Positions 46,727 through 57,616 are shown, counted from the first letter of the stretch. The stretch: 64,000 nucleotides of DNA from Lacimicrobium alkaliphilum (GCF_002591895.1 NZ_NISX01000008.1:1-64000), one strand, 5' to 3'. Program-made: numbers and translations. Notes: generated by a model from the sequence alone, not told the origin.

Positions 46727-48016
46727 ATGTCATTACTGCAGGTTAGCCTTAGCACCGAACAAGCAGAAAAGCACTGGGGCAACAATGCGCCGCTGAGTTT
46801 CGACGCGGGGCAGGCCAGGATCCACCTGCCCGATAACAGGGATTTGTACCTACGTAATATCAAGAAAGCCGCGCGTCTGCTTGAGTCTTTGTCTGTGGAC
46901 ACACTTCAGTTGCAGGGCCAATGGCACCCTGAGCAACAATGGGCCTTCGCTCAGGCTTTTACCACGGTAAAAAAGCAGCAGGCTATCCATTGGTGTGAAG
47001 ATAAACACAAGACCAGATTACAACAGCAATATCAGGCCATGTTATTTACCCGCAACCTGATTAACCGGACTCCGGAAGATATCTCGCCACAAAAGCTCGC
47101 CAGTGAAGTGACTGACTGGTTGCGCGAGTTAGCCGGCGATGCCATTACTGCCAGAACCATTACCGGTGAAGCGCTGATCGAAGCGGGCTGGGCCGGAATT
47201 TATCATGTGGGTCGTGGCAGCGAACGACCGCCGGTGCTGCTGGAACTGGATTATAACCCGGGCAAAAATTCGGATGCGCCAGTCGATGCCGCACTGGTAG
47301 GCAAAGGCATCACCTTTGATAGTGGTGGTTACAGCATTAAGAGCAGCGAAGGCATGCTCACCATGAAGTGTGATATGGGTGGTGCAGCCACCGTAACCGG
47401 TGGATTGGGGCTGGCCATAATGCAGGGCCTGAATAAGCGGGTCAGACTCTTCTTATGTTGTGCAGAAAACCTGATCAGCGGTCATGCCTACAAGCTCGGG
47501 GATATTATTACCTATAAAAACGGCGTTACTGTAGAAGTGGTTAACACTGACGCTGAAGGTCGCCTGGTACTGGCAGACGGCCTGATGGCTGCGACAGAAA
47601 CCGGGGCCCCGCTGATTATGGATGCCGCCACTCTGACCGGCGCCGCGGTAATGGCCCTGGGTAATGAATATAATGCCTTGTTCAGCATGGATAAAGGGTT
47701 GCAGGAGAAAGTATATGCTCATGCCACCAGCGAAAACGAACCGGCCTGGCCGTTACCCCTTGAACCATGGCATCAGGAAATGTGCCCATCCCCCTATGCT
47801 GATACAGCCAACAGCCGGCCAATGAAAGGGGGTGGCGCTGGCGGTGCATCTAATGCCGCAGGCTTTTTAGCCCGCTTTGCCCCACCAGAAGGAAAAGGCT
47901 GGCTGCATATGGATCTGGCCGCGGCCTTTAATGGTACCGCTACGTCCACCATGCCCGCAGGGGCTACCGCACAGGGTATTCGCACCATCGCCAAAACCTT
48001 GCTTGAGGAAAGCTGA
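46727..48016 (+). CDS. pepB: Leucyl aminopeptidase family M17, PepB type
   Basis: 429 residues from the ATG giving MSLLQVSLSTEQAEKHWG, with CGGAG upstream; the length matches PepB. Metal and catalytic residues are in GKGITFDSGGYSIKSSEGML, MKCDMGGAATV and NTDAEGRLVLADGL. Di-metal cytosolic aminopeptidase in peptide turnover. Followed by a strong terminator. Confidence 0.93.
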   Translation: MSLLQVSLSTEQAEKHWGNNAPLSFDAGQARIHLPDNRDLYLRNIKKAARLLESLSVDTLQLQGQWHPEQQWAFAQAFTTVKKQQAIHWCEDKHKTRLQQQYQAMLFTRNLINRTPEDISPQKLASEVTDWLRELAGDAITARTITGEALIEAGWAGIYHVGRGSERPPVLLELDYNPGKNSDAPVDAALVGKGITFDSGGYSIKSSEGMLTMKCDMGGAATVTGGLGLAIMQGLNKRVRLFLCCAENLISGHAYKLGDIITYKNGVTVEVVNTDAEGRLVLADGLMAATETGAPLIMDAATLTGAAVMALGNEYNALFSMDKGLQEKVYAHATSENEPAWPLPLEPWHQEMCPSPYADTANSRPMKGGGAGGASNAAGFLARFAPPEGKGWLHMDLAAAFNGTATSTMPAGATAQGIRTIAKTLLEES

Positions 48017-48017
48017 C

Positions 48018-48037
48018 AAGGGGCCCCGCCCCTTTTT
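48018..48037 (+). terminator. Rho-independent terminator after pepB
   Basis: AAGGGGC, loop CCC, GCCCCTT with a five-T tract, two bases after the pepB stop. Confidence 0.85.
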
Positions 48038-48087
48038 ATCTCAGGTTTGATTTGTTGGGCAGAGCAAGGTTGCCTGCCCATTATTAT

Positions 48088-48270
48088 TCAGATACCACCG
48101 AGACGCTCAGCAAACTCCTTATATTTTTCCACATCGGCTTTTTCAAACATTGGCTTGCCCTCTGCATCTTTATCTTTACTGATCAACAAGCTTTCTCGCT
48201 CCAGCCGTTCTACCCGGATTTCCTGTACACCAAGGTACTGCGCCACCTCGGCCACTGACATTAAACTCAT
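48088..48270 (-). CDS. Small helix-turn-helix (MerR/excisionase-like) protein
   Basis: 60 residues. MSLMSVAEVAQYLGVQEIRV is a predicted winged-helix recognition segment like those of MerR or excisionase-type domains; VERLERESLLISKDKDAEGK and FEKADVEKYKEFAERL complete it. AGGATATACAA precedes the ATG. Probably DNA-binding, target unknown. Convergent with pepB, divergent from the MarC-like gene. Confidence 0.65.
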   Translation of the reverse strand: MSLMSVAEVAQYLGVQEIRVERLERESLLISKDKDAEGKPMFEKADVEKYKEFAERLGGI

Positions 48271-48442
48271 TTGTATATCCTCATCGCACCGAAAGCACCT
48301 GTATTACGGATGCTGTTACTATCCCGACATGGCAGAGATGCTCCGTAGATCACTCTGCAATAATAATTAACTTACTGAAATTTAGCTTGTTTTGACAGAT
48401 AATATTAGTCTGGTCGAAGAATTTGTAAGATCCCGGGGGGAA

Positions 48443-48742
48443 ATGGATACCTGGTCTGCCGCCATCATGCTATTTTTTATTATGGATCCGCTGGGTAATC
48501 TCTCTATTTTCATGTCTGTACTCAAAGGTATTGACCCCAGGCGTCAGCGTATTATTTTAATCAGAGAACTGTTGTTCTCGCTCGGTATTATGTTGTTGTT
48601 CCTGTACAGCGGCCAGGCGGTACTGGATTTCCTGAATGTCCGTCAGGAGACAGTCAGTATCGCGGGCGGAATTATTTTATTTCTGATTGCCATTCAGATG
48701 TTGTTAGATGGAATTTCCAGTTATCTGGAGCATAGTTTATGA
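48443..48742 (+). pseudogene. MarC/YhgN-family membrane protein with large internal deletion
   Basis: 99 residues from the ATG behind a G6 run. IMDPLGNLSIFMSVLKGIDP, LIRELLFSLGIMLLFLYSGQ and RQETVSIAGGIILFLIAI follow the first half of YhgN-like proteins (about 197 residues, six helices). The sequence then runs straight into QMLLDGISSYLEHSL, the end of the family. About 85 residues, including three helices, are missing, yet the frame is open. There is no frameshift remnant, because the next gene starts 4 bp before this stop. Probably non-functional, or a half-size variant. A TTG 17 codons upstream could extend it. Confidence 0.6.
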
Positions 48743-49317
48743 AACTCAGTACATTTGCCAGAGTAAGACAACTTGATGGCTGGCAGGCGGTAGCCTTTGC
48801 TGCCACGTTAACAGAACGCAGCCTGCCCAATTACCAGTTATTCTGTGAACTCACCGGCTTTTCAGATCCGAGTCAATATCGCAATACCCTCGACGCCATC
48901 TGGGACTGGTTAGCCAACCCCAAAGCGCGCATCAACCTGGATGTGCAACTGGAGAAAACCGAGCTGGCCATACCCGATGCGGCTGACTTTGACAGCTATG
49001 GCGTTTACCCGGCTATCGATGTGGGCATTTCTCTGGCCTCTTTGTTATTACTGATGATGGATGAGGATCCCCAGGGTGCAGTGGTAGTCAGCAAGCTGTC
49101 CCAGGGTTCGGTCGAGGCCTATATTGATGCCACCAGCGAATCACAGCTGAGCTCTGAGGAGATTAAATCTCATCCGTTGATGCAATTGGAGATTGAATTC
49201 CAGCAGGATCTGCTGGACAGCATAGACAAGGCAAAAAGAAACAAGGAATGTATCAAAGCGCTGCGGCAAATGGCCATCGCCGAGGGCATTACCAATATTG
49301 GCCTGGAAATCTCCTGA
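48739..49317 (+). CDS. DUF416 (YjaG-like) protein
   Basis: 192 residues. LDGWQAVAFAATLTERSLPN, WDWLANPKARINLDVQLEKT and DFDSYGVYPAIDVGISLASL match the YjaG/DUF416 family, cytoplasmic helical proteins of unknown function. The ATGA overlap couples it to the truncated MarC-like gene. Confidence 0.88.
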   Translation: MKLSTFARVRQLDGWQAVAFAATLTERSLPNYQLFCELTGFSDPSQYRNTLDAIWDWLANPKARINLDVQLEKTELAIPDAADFDSYGVYPAIDVGISLASLLLLMMDEDPQGAVVVSKLSQGSVEAYIDATSESQLSSEEIKSHPLMQLEIEFQQDLLDSIDKAKRNKECIKALRQMAIAEGITNIGLEIS

Positions 49318-49341
49318 ACCGCTTTACTGCCCCCTGGGACA

Positions 49342-49713
49342 TCAGAGTATTTTCGGCAAGCCAATTACCAGCCAACTGAGCAGATTGATCAGCATACAGA
49401 AAAACACCGCAGCTGAGCCAAGGTCCTTGGCGTGGCCAGAGAGCGGGTGACGCTCTGTGCCGATACGATCCACCGCCGCTTCAATGGCGCTGTTAAGGCA
49501 CTCCACCACCAATAGCAGGATCAGCGGCAAAATCAGCATCAGCCGCTCTACCGGATTGGCGGTAAGCCAGAAAGCCAACGGCATCAGCACCAGGCATAAA
49601 ATCAGTTCCTGCCGGAACGCCGATTCGTGCAAAAAAGCAAAGCGAATGCCCTGCCAGGAGCATCTTGCCGCCCGTATAATCCGCATTGGTCCCGTGCCAT
49701 TGGGCTTATGCAT
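49342..49713 (-). CDS. dgkA: Diacylglycerol kinase
   Basis: 123 residues from the ATG giving MHKPNGTGPMRIIRAARC, 8 bp inside the end of rsmD; AAGGCGG precedes it. Three membrane helices and the catalytic motif VVECLNSAIEAAVDRIG, with HPLSGHAKDLGSAAV, are those of the small membrane DgkA, which recycles diacylglycerol to phosphatidic acid. Confidence 0.95.
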   Translation of the reverse strand: MHKPNGTGPMRIIRAARCSWQGIRFAFLHESAFRQELILCLVLMPLAFWLTANPVERLMLILPLILLLVVECLNSAIEAAVDRIGTERHPLSGHAKDLGSAAVFFCMLINLLSWLVIGLPKIL

Positions 49714-50311
49714 CCGCCTTACCCTGGACGCCTGACTGGTAAAGTCTGTAGTCCACCTGACCACTTTGTTTGTGTTTTAATAACTGCCATTGTGCGGGTA
49801 CAGCCAACTGCGTACCTTTCTCCATCTCCAGATAGATCAAGGCATCTTCAGTCAGCTTTTCAGATTGTTCCAGAGCGTTTACGGCTTGCTGCAACAGGCC
49901 TTTATTAAAAGGTGGGTCAAGAAACACCAGTGAAAATGGACCGCTTAGCCTGCTCAGGGTATTCAGCATTTCCCCCTGATGAACCTGCGCCTGCTCAGGC
50001 GTAAGCTCCAGTCTGCGGGTATTCTCACGCAACATTCTGACAGCACCCTTGTCCTGCTCAATAAAATCAACACGGGTGGCGTGGCGGGACAACGCCTCCA
50101 AACCCAGCCCTCCTGAGCCGGCAAATGCATCCAGACAGCATCGCTCAGCCACATAGGGGGCGAGCCAGTTAAACAAGGTTTCTTTGTTTCTGTCGGTAGT
50201 GGGACGCAACCCCTGTAGATCCAGCACGGGTAATTTCCGACCACGCCAACGACCGGCAATAATACGGATCTGTCCCTGCGCCTTAGTCCGGGTTTTTACA
50301 GCTCGCTTCAT
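49706..50311 (-). CDS. rsmD: 16S rRNA (guanine(966)-N(2))-methyltransferase
   Basis: 201 residues. GRWRGRKLPVLDLQGLRPTT, then SAM site CLDAFAGSGGLGLEALSRHA and the DPPF catalytic motif in FLDPPFNKGL. Divergent from ftsY, the common gene order. Confidence 0.96.
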   Translation of the reverse strand: MKRAVKTRTKAQGQIRIIAGRWRGRKLPVLDLQGLRPTTDRNKETLFNWLAPYVAERCCLDAFAGSGGLGLEALSRHATRVDFIEQDKGAVRMLRENTRRLELTPEQAQVHQGEMLNTLSRLSGPFSLVFLDPPFNKGLLQQAVNALEQSEKLTEDALIYLEMEKGTQLAVPAQWQLLKHKQSGQVDYRLYQSGVQGKADA

Positions 50312-50397
50312 TTGTCAATTCAAGAAATGCTATGATTGCCATAGTCTAATCGGCCCCTGCCGATAACCCAACGATTTTCAAAGGATTCTCACCGCCC

Positions 50398-51716
<1,319 letters not shown>

Positions 51717-51717
<1 letters not shown>

Positions 51718-52409
51718 TGATACGTTTTGAAGGGGTGAGTAAAACCTATCCCGGAGGACAACAAGCCCTCCGCCAGGTGAGTTTTCATATCGCACCGGGC
51801 GAAATGGCGTTTCTTACCGGTCATTCCGGGGCGGGGAAAAGTACTCTGCTCAAGCTCATCAGTATTATGGAGCGCCCGACTGTCGGAAAGGTACTGATCA
51901 ATGGCCATGATCTGAATCATATCCACAGCCGCCAGATACCCTATATTCGCCGCGATATCGGTATGATATTCCAGAGCCATCAACTGCTGATGGACAGAAG
52001 TGTATTTGATAATGTCTCACTGCCATTAATTATTGAAGGCTATTCGCACCGGGAAATCAGCAAACGGGTCGGCGCGGTGTTGGATCGTGTGGGATTAACT
52101 GACAAAAGCCGTAGCCTGCCTGTAACACTTTCCGGCGGAGAACAGCAACGGGTCGGCATCGCTCGTGCCGTCATCAACAAGCCTCCATTGCTGTTGGCTG
52201 ATGAGCCCACCGGGAACCTGGATCCCAAATTGTCGATGGAGATTATCCGTTTATTTGAGGACTTCAATCAGGCCGGCGTGGCGGTACTGATCGCCACCCA
52301 CGATCTGGGCCTGATCGCGAGAATGCGATACCGGACACTGACGCTGAAAAAAGGCCAGATGATCACCGATGGTTTAACCGAGGATTGGTACGATGAGCCT
52401 GCTGTTTAA
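51717..52409 (+). CDS. ftsE: Cell division ATP-binding protein FtsE
   Basis: 230 residues. Walker [15 protein letters not shown], signature [15 protein letters not shown], Walker [13 protein letters not shown], switch ATHD. With FtsX it forms an ABC-like complex that activates septal peptidoglycan amidases. Overlaps ftsX by 17 bp. Confidence 0.98.
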
Positions 52410-53373
52410 AGGTCGCGATCAGGGAGCCCAGCGTACCCGCATTTCATCTGTGCAGCGCCTGCTGATGTTTTTTATCAGCCATATTCGCCAGGCGCTGGCC
52501 AGTCTCGGTGAATTATGGAGAAGCCCCGGGGCTTCAATGATGACGATTGCGGTACTGGGGCTGAGCATCACCCTGCCCAGCACCCTGTATATTCTGCTGA
52601 AAAACACCGAGAAGGTCAGTGCAGGGTGGGAGCAGGCATCGGAAATTACCTTGTTTCTGCATCAGAATACCCAACCAGGGGATATCAGACAGTTAACCAC
52701 ACGGCTGAGTCTGTGGCCCGAAGTTGAGTCCCTGAAGCACATTGATAAAGCCGAAGCGCTGAATGAGTTTAAGCAGCTTTCAGGCTTTGGAGACGCGCTC
52801 AATTACCTTGAAGAAAATCCTCTTCCGGATGTGATCCTGGTTACGCCTGACAGTAAGAACACTTCGCCGACCGCCGCCGGAAAGTTACTGGAAAAACTAC
52901 AAAAAGAACGGGAAGTAGAGCTGGGTCAGCTAGACATTCAGTGGCTGGAACGACTGCATGGTCTGGTAGACATCGCCAAAGAACTGGTCAGTGTGGTAGC
53001 CATGTTGCTCTTTATCGCTGTCGCACTGATTATTGGCAACACCATAAGGCTGAACATTCTTAATAAGCGGGATGAAATACTGGTATTGAAACTGGTGGGT
53101 GCCACCGATGCCTTTATCCAGCGCCCCTTTATGTACACCGGGTTCTGGTACGGTCTGTTGGGTGGGTTATTGGCCTGGTTCACCACCTGGCTACTGTTAT
53201 GGTGGATGAGTGACAGCATTGGTCGGGTCACTCAGTTGTATCAGACCCAGTTTGAACTGACCGGGCTACAAGGAGAGTCATTACTCGGCATGCTCGGGTT
53301 GTCAGTGTTCCTCGGCCTGGCGGGTTCACTGCTTTCCGTGCATAAACATATTCGTGCCATAGAACCGAAGTAA
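52393..53373 (+). CDS. ftsX: Cell division protein FtsX
   Basis: 326 residues, four membrane helices with a large periplasmic loop between TM1 (MMTIAVLGLSITLPSTLYIL) and TM2. LNKRDEILVLKLVGATDAFI and the last helix GLSVFLGLAGSLLSVHKHIR are typical. Membrane partner of FtsE. Unlike most relatives, rpoH does not follow directly. Confidence 0.97.
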   Translation: MSLLFKGRDQGAQRTRISSVQRLLMFFISHIRQALASLGELWRSPGASMMTIAVLGLSITLPSTLYILLKNTEKVSAGWEQASEITLFLHQNTQPGDIRQLTTRLSLWPEVESLKHIDKAEALNEFKQLSGFGDALNYLEENPLPDVILVTPDSKNTSPTAAGKLLEKLQKEREVELGQLDIQWLERLHGLVDIAKELVSVVAMLLFIAVALIIGNTIRLNILNKRDEILVLKLVGATDAFIQRPFMYTGFWYGLLGGLLAWFTTWLLLWWMSDSIGRVTQLYQTQFELTGLQGESLLGMLGLSVFLGLAGSLLSVHKHIRAIEPK

Positions 53374-53852
53374 TTTCTGATTGCGCGATCAGATTCCGTA
53401 AAAGGAAATGTCACCACAGAGACACAGAGATCACAGAGGCTTGGGGGTAAGAGATCCTGACTTTCGTGAGGATGACGGTGCGACTGGCATTTATTCGTGT
53501 CTTTTCGTGCCTTTCGTGGTCAAGCACTTTTAGACCAGGCCAATAAATCGGCCCCTGCATGATATTGCTCTTCTCCGTGTTCTCCGTGCCTCTGTGGTTA
53601 GCTTTATCTTTCTCAAAGGACGCTGGGCCTGTCCAGCACCTTTGGTTACTCAATGCTGATGGGGACGCAGTTGCATATTCAAAGGCTGCTGGATGCCCGA
53701 CAACAACATTCGGGCATGACCAGAATCAGGCGAAGTTCTCCCGTATTCCGATGCGCTGCATACGGGTATATCGAGCACCTCGGGTTGCTCAGTTGTCGGG
53801 CTAAAGCCACGACCTACAACCCTCGATGGTGCCGGGCTACCAAACTGAAAAC
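53374..53852. repeat. Intergenic block of dispersed CACAGAG-type repeats
   Basis: No gene. CACCACAGAGACACAGAG (from 53412) has a related inverted copy reading TCTCCGTGCCTCTGTGGTTA on the plus strand (to 53600), with CGTGCCTTTCGTGGT between (to 53520). These belong to a degenerate family of intergenic repeats seen in many bacterial genomes. A 43-bp hairpin repeat follows at 53681. It fills the ftsX-glrR gap. Confidence 0.7.
53681..53723. repeat. 43-bp hairpin repeat, copy 1
   Basis: 38/43 identical to 59627-59669. Both contain an inverted CCCGA/TCGGG around CAACAACAT. They lie in two repeat-rich intergenic regions 5.9 kb apart, on either side of the glr block and rpoH. Confidence 0.75.
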
Positions 53853-55214
53853 TTACTCCCTGAACGCGTCCGGGGTCAGATGGTGCTTATCCAGCAACTT
53901 GTAGAATTCAGTGCGATTACGACCTGCGATCCGTGCAGCCTGAGTAACATTCCCCTCTGTGGCTTTCAGTAAATCAGCCAGATAACGGCGTTCAAATTCA
54001 TCTCTTGCACGGGCAAACGTCGGCAACGAGCTGGGCTTATCACGCAGCGCTTTTTGCACCAGTTCAACAGGAATAAGCGGGCCATTGCACAGGGCAATCG
54101 TTTGCTCCACCACATTCTGCAGTTGTCTGACATTCCCGGGCCAGGGGGCAGAAATCAGAATTTCCATTGCCTCATCGGAAAAACCGGTAACCTTTTTCTT
54201 GCTCCGGGCAAGTACCTGATTTAAAAAGTGGTTCACCAACAGCGGAATATCATCCCTTCTGTCGGCCAGAGGTGGTAACCGCAGCTCCACCACGTTAAGA
54301 CGGTAATACAAATCTTCCCGGAACTGTCCCTCGGTAATCGCCTGCTCCAGATCTCTGTGGGTAGCACTGATAATTCTTACATCGATGGGCACTGACTGGG
54401 TCGCTCCAACCGGGCGCACTTCACGCTCCTGCAAGGCACGTAACAACTTAACCTGAAAGTTAAGCGGCATATCTCCGATTTCATCCAGAAACAACGTACC
54501 GCCATTAGCTGACTGAAACAGCCCCACATGCTCCCGGTTGGCTCCGGTAAACGCGCCTTTAACATGACCAAATAGTTCTGATTCAAACAAAGTCTCAGGA
54601 ATCGCCGCGCAATTTACCGGCACAAATGGCGCATCACACCGCTCACTGACCTGATGAATCGCGTTCGCCAGCAGCTCCTTACCCGTGCCGCTCTGACTAT
54701 GAATCAGCAAACTGACGTCACTGTCAGCAACCTGTCGGGCCTGCTGAAGCAACTCTTCCATCTTGTTACTGCGACTGATAATGGCGCTGCGCCAGTTGCC
54801 AGCATCTTTGTGTTGCTGATCTTCCTCCACCACGGGGTGCAGGCGAATCGCATCAGTCACAGTGCTGAGTAATTGCTGACTGTCAAAAGGCTTGGTCAGA
54901 TAGGAAAACACCCCTTTTTTAGTGGCTTCGATGGCATCAGGAATGGTCCCATGGGCAGTCAGAATGATCACCGGTAAACCGGGGCTACGCTCACGGGTTG
55001 CAGCAAATAACGCCATCCCATCCATACCCTGCATACGCAGATCGCTGATTAACAAATGGGGTTTAAAACTTTCCAGAATCCCCAACGCCTGTTTACCATT
55101 GTCGGCGCTCTGAATTTCATATCCTGCGCCGGTCAATCGCATACCGATCAACTTCAGCAAACTGGGATCATCGTCAACCACCAAGACCCGCTTCTTCTCC
55201 TGTTCAGTTGCCAT
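53853..55214 (-). CDS. glrR: Sigma-54-dependent response regulator GlrR (QseF)
   Basis: 453 residues. Receiver domain with phospho-acceptor Asp58 in LLISDLRM; AAA+ domain with Walker A SQSGTGKELLANA and the sigma-54-contact motif GAFTGANREH; Fis-type helix-turn-helix NVTQAARIAGRNRTEF at the C-terminus. Third gene of glrK-qseG-glrR, whose order matches enterics. Two perfect GlrR-type sites and a sigma-54 promoter lie divergent from glrK. Confidence 0.95.
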   Translation of the reverse strand: MATEQEKKRVLVVDDDPSLLKLIGMRLTGAGYEIQSADNGKQALGILESFKPHLLISDLRMQGMDGMALFAATRERSPGLPVIILTAHGTIPDAIEATKKGVFSYLTKPFDSQQLLSTVTDAIRLHPVVEEDQQHKDAGNWRSAIISRSNKMEELLQQARQVADSDVSLLIHSQSGTGKELLANAIHQVSERCDAPFVPVNCAAIPETLFESELFGHVKGAFTGANREHVGLFQSANGGTLFLDEIGDMPLNFQVKLLRALQEREVRPVGATQSVPIDVRIISATHRDLEQAITEGQFREDLYYRLNVVELRLPPLADRRDDIPLLVNHFLNQVLARSKKKVTGFSDEAMEILISAPWPGNVRQLQNVVEQTIALCNGPLIPVELVQKALRDKPSSLPTFARARDEFERRYLADLLKATEGNVTQAARIAGRNRTEFYKLLDKHHLTPDAFRE

Positions 55215-55779
55215 TATTATTCACTTCTCGCTTAAGAATATTTTGCTCAATGAGCTTGAGCTGCTGCAATTGTTGTTCCAAAGATTGCTTCTCAAGCAAA
55301 ATCTGATCGAGACTCTCCGACGTGTCCACCAGTTGCCGTTGCCACCTGATATTTTCAGTCAACTGGTCAAATAAGGCGTAGAAGATACCGGGAATCGCCA
55401 CTTTTTGCTGATTAAATAAACGGCGTAGTTCAGTTCTCGCCTGATGGGGGTTCTTCACCGGTGAATTCGGCAAACTGTACAATAACACCAGCTTCAGCAT
55501 ATCAGTCACATCCCCATGCTGCTTACCCTGTCGTCGTTTCACCACTTCCTGTTCCAGAACCGGGATCGGCTGTTCTTTTAGCCAAAGATAATACTGACCA
55601 AAATCCTTCCTGATATCCCCACTGCGATGCTTATCAACTTTCAGTTCTGTTGACTTGCCAGACTCCGCACCTAAATCTTCAACTGGCGCATTGATTTGTG
55701 GCGACAGGGCCTGGCAACCGGAAAATAACGACGCCATCAGAAGCGCTGCCGCAATCCTGCAACTCCTTTTCTCAGACAT
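55204..55779 (-). CDS. qseG: QseG-like outer-membrane lipoprotein
   Basis: 191 residues from the ATG giving MSEKRSCRIAAALLMASLFS, with GGAGCAAAAAGAAT upstream. Lipobox LFSGC. The rest is helical, with C-terminal Leu/Gln-rich coiled coil. Its place between glrK and glrR and overlap with both identify QseG, which in enterics modulates GlrK activity from the outer membrane. Confidence 0.85.
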   Translation of the reverse strand: MSEKRSCRIAAALLMASLFSGCQALSPQINAPVEDLGAESGKSTELKVDKHRSGDIRKDFGQYYLWLKEQPIPVLEQEVVKRRQGKQHGDVTDMLKLVLLYSLPNSPVKNPHQARTELRRLFNQQKVAIPGIFYALFDQLTENIRWQRQLVDTSESLDQILLEKQSLEQQLQQLKLIEQNILKREVNNNGN

Positions 55780-57205
55780 ATTCTTTTTGCTCCACCAATA
55801 TCGCAGGGAATTGTATCTCAAAGCAGCATCCCTCTGACGCTTCCTTTAAACGGATACTTCCCTTGTATTTTTCAATCAGTTCCCGGGTAATTGTCAGCCC
55901 CAGACCGCTTCCTTTAACTTTAGCCTGAGGTTGCTGGCTGCTTTGGAAAAATGGTTCGAATACCTGTTCTCTGTCATCAATCGGAACACCGGGCCCCTGA
56001 TCGGCAACCCTTAACCACCAGGTATCGGTTTCAAAACCAGCGGTGATGCTTATCTCTCCTTCGGATGGCGAGAACTTCACGGCGTTGGAAACAAGATTAT
56101 CCAGGATCACCCTCAACTGCTCCGGATTAATCCGCAGCAGATAATCGTGCTCAGGCAGCCTGACCGTCAACGCTTTACTTTGTATCTGCAATTGACGATC
56201 CGCTATCACCTTTTGCAAAGCCAGTCCTAACAGACCACTCTGCTTCAGCGCTTTGGCATGATCTAAAACCATATTAAAGTTGAGCAGATCCTCAATCAAT
56301 TGCTGCAACCGCCCCACGCTGTTGCGGATAATAGCGCTCACTTCTTCCTGCTCCGGATTAAGCTTTCCGGTCGTGCCATCATACAGCAACTCAGCCCCCT
56401 CACGGATAGCCGCCAGCGGCGTTTTCAGCTCATGGGATATGTGCCTGATAAAACCGGTTTTCTGTTTTTCCAGTGTCAGTAGTTTCTCTCGCATCGCCTC
56501 GAGGATTTCGGCGACTTCGACAATATCCATCGCGCCTTTAACCGTCACCGGACGATCAAAATCGCCTCGTTCCAGGCGGCGGATCTGCGGTTTAAGCTGA
56601 TTAATCGGGCCGGTAATCAGCCGTACAAAGAGTATCGCAATCAGCATTGAAGCAGGGATCACCAGTGCAGACTGTAATAACGTCTCACGCAACTGATCGG
56701 CTTTTTGTTCAATAGCCTCAATTTCAGTATCAATAATACGCCGGTTAAGACGAAACAAATCATTGCTCTGACTGTTCAGTTGGCTATACCCCCGCTGCAG
56801 TCGAGCGATGGGGAACTCAGCGCCTGCCTGCGCTAATTCCTCATGCAGGCTCTCTTCCTGCCTGAGTAATTTGGCCACTGCAGGTTCAATAACGGGATTA
56901 TTATTGGCCACCATTTCAGTTGCCAGCTGCCGAAATTCTTCACGTAAATGCTGATAACTGTCCCAAAGAGCCTGGTCTTTGAGAACCAGGTACTGACTGG
57001 CGCCGCGCTCCATATTGTTCAGCAACTGGCTTACCTGACGACTCACGTAAACCAGCCTCGATACTTGCTGTATGGCACCCGTTCCCTGAACCGAAAGCTG
57101 TTCTATGCGCACCAGAGCCAGCCCTAACGCCACAACCAGAGGCAACCCCACCAAAGAGAAGCCGAGCAACGTGAGTCTTCTGATTGAAAAAGTTAACAAT
57201 TTCAC
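55772..57205 (-). CDS. glrK: Sensor histidine kinase GlrK (QseE)
   Basis: 477 residues. TM1 about 12-31, periplasmic helical domain, TM2 about 177-197, HAMP, then HisKA with phospho-acceptor His258 (RHISHELKTPLAAI) and ATPase motifs DNLVSNAVKFSP, DQGPGVPI and GSGLGL. First gene of the operon. In enterics GlrK responds to envelope conditions and phosphorylates GlrR. Confidence 0.93.
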   Translation of the reverse strand: MKLLTFSIRRLTLLGFSLVGLPLVVALGLALVRIEQLSVQGTGAIQQVSRLVYVSRQVSQLLNNMERGASQYLVLKDQALWDSYQHLREEFRQLATEMVANNNPVIEPAVAKLLRQEESLHEELAQAGAEFPIARLQRGYSQLNSQSNDLFRLNRRIIDTEIEAIEQKADQLRETLLQSALVIPASMLIAILFVRLITGPINQLKPQIRRLERGDFDRPVTVKGAMDIVEVAEILEAMREKLLTLEKQKTGFIRHISHELKTPLAAIREGAELLYDGTTGKLNPEQEEVSAIIRNSVGRLQQLIEDLLNFNMVLDHAKALKQSGLLGLALQKVIADRQLQIQSKALTVRLPEHDYLLRINPEQLRVILDNLVSNAVKFSPSEGEISITAGFETDTWWLRVADQGPGVPIDDREQVFEPFFQSSQQPQAKVKGSGLGLTITRELIEKYKGSIRLKEASEGCCFEIQFPAILVEQKEYV

Positions 57206-57293
57206 ATTCGCTCCTTACAAAACCCGCTGATCATGCCCTAAAACCCCTGCTCAGCTGAAGCAAATTGGCTCTTTTCTGGCATATTTCTTTTAC

Positions 57294-57311
57294 TGTCTGC
57301 TATTTGCGACA
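57294..57311. promoter_or_regulatory. GlrR binding site 1 (TGTC-N10-GACA)
   Basis: TGTC, ten bases, GACA: an exact match to the GlrR recognition pattern described in E. coli. Centre about 220 bp upstream of the predicted sigma-54 start, a normal enhancer position. Also about 90 bp from the glrK start, so autoregulation is possible. Confidence 0.75.
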
Positions 57312-57416
57312 TTCATTTAATCACCAGGGAATATAATCCAAAGCGTTGATATATATAACATTAAACAGATTCCTGAGGATGCCATGCCAATCCACAATTG
57401 AGACTGACTCAAACAT

Positions 57417-57434
57417 TGTCTCTTTTTTGCGACA
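57417..57434. promoter_or_regulatory. GlrR binding site 2 (TGTC-N10-GACA)
   Basis: A second exact TGTC-N10-GACA. Its spacer TCTTTTTTGC and that of site 1 (TGCTATTTGC) both end in TTTGC or TTTTGC. Centre about 100 bp upstream of the sigma-54 start. Confidence 0.78.
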
Positions 57435-57496
57435 GATTTCCTCCTCTCATTCGGCAAAAAACGTCATGATCCTACCCATTTCGGGCTCTTGCCAGT

Positions 57497-57513
57497 TTGG
57501 CACGTTATCCGCA
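57497..57513 (+). promoter_or_regulatory. Sigma-54 promoter
   Basis: TTGGCACG-TTAT-CCGCA: the -24 GG (57499-57500) and -12 GC (57511-57512) elements are exactly 10 bp apart. The -24 part is perfect to consensus; the -12 part is CCGC for TTGC. Predicted start near 57524, followed at once by the hairpin CCTGTT-TC-AACAGG (57527-57540). Confidence 0.75.
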
Positions 57514-57616
57514 TTGTCTCTTGCAACCTGTTTCAACAGGCTTGTGGAAAAGAGGCTGGCAAGGGACGTATTCACCTTTGGCCTCCTCTTAACAATCAGG
57601 AGTTAAGGAGAAAGTG

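Noticed and set aside
48088-48270. Prophage excisionase
   Set aside because: The small HTH protein resembles excisionases, but no integrase, att site or phage gene is nearby; kept only as an HTH protein.
53411-53653. 80-codon frame with HRGTENTEKSN-like sequence
   Set aside because: This is the typical translation of dispersed CACAGAG intergenic repeats, not a protein.
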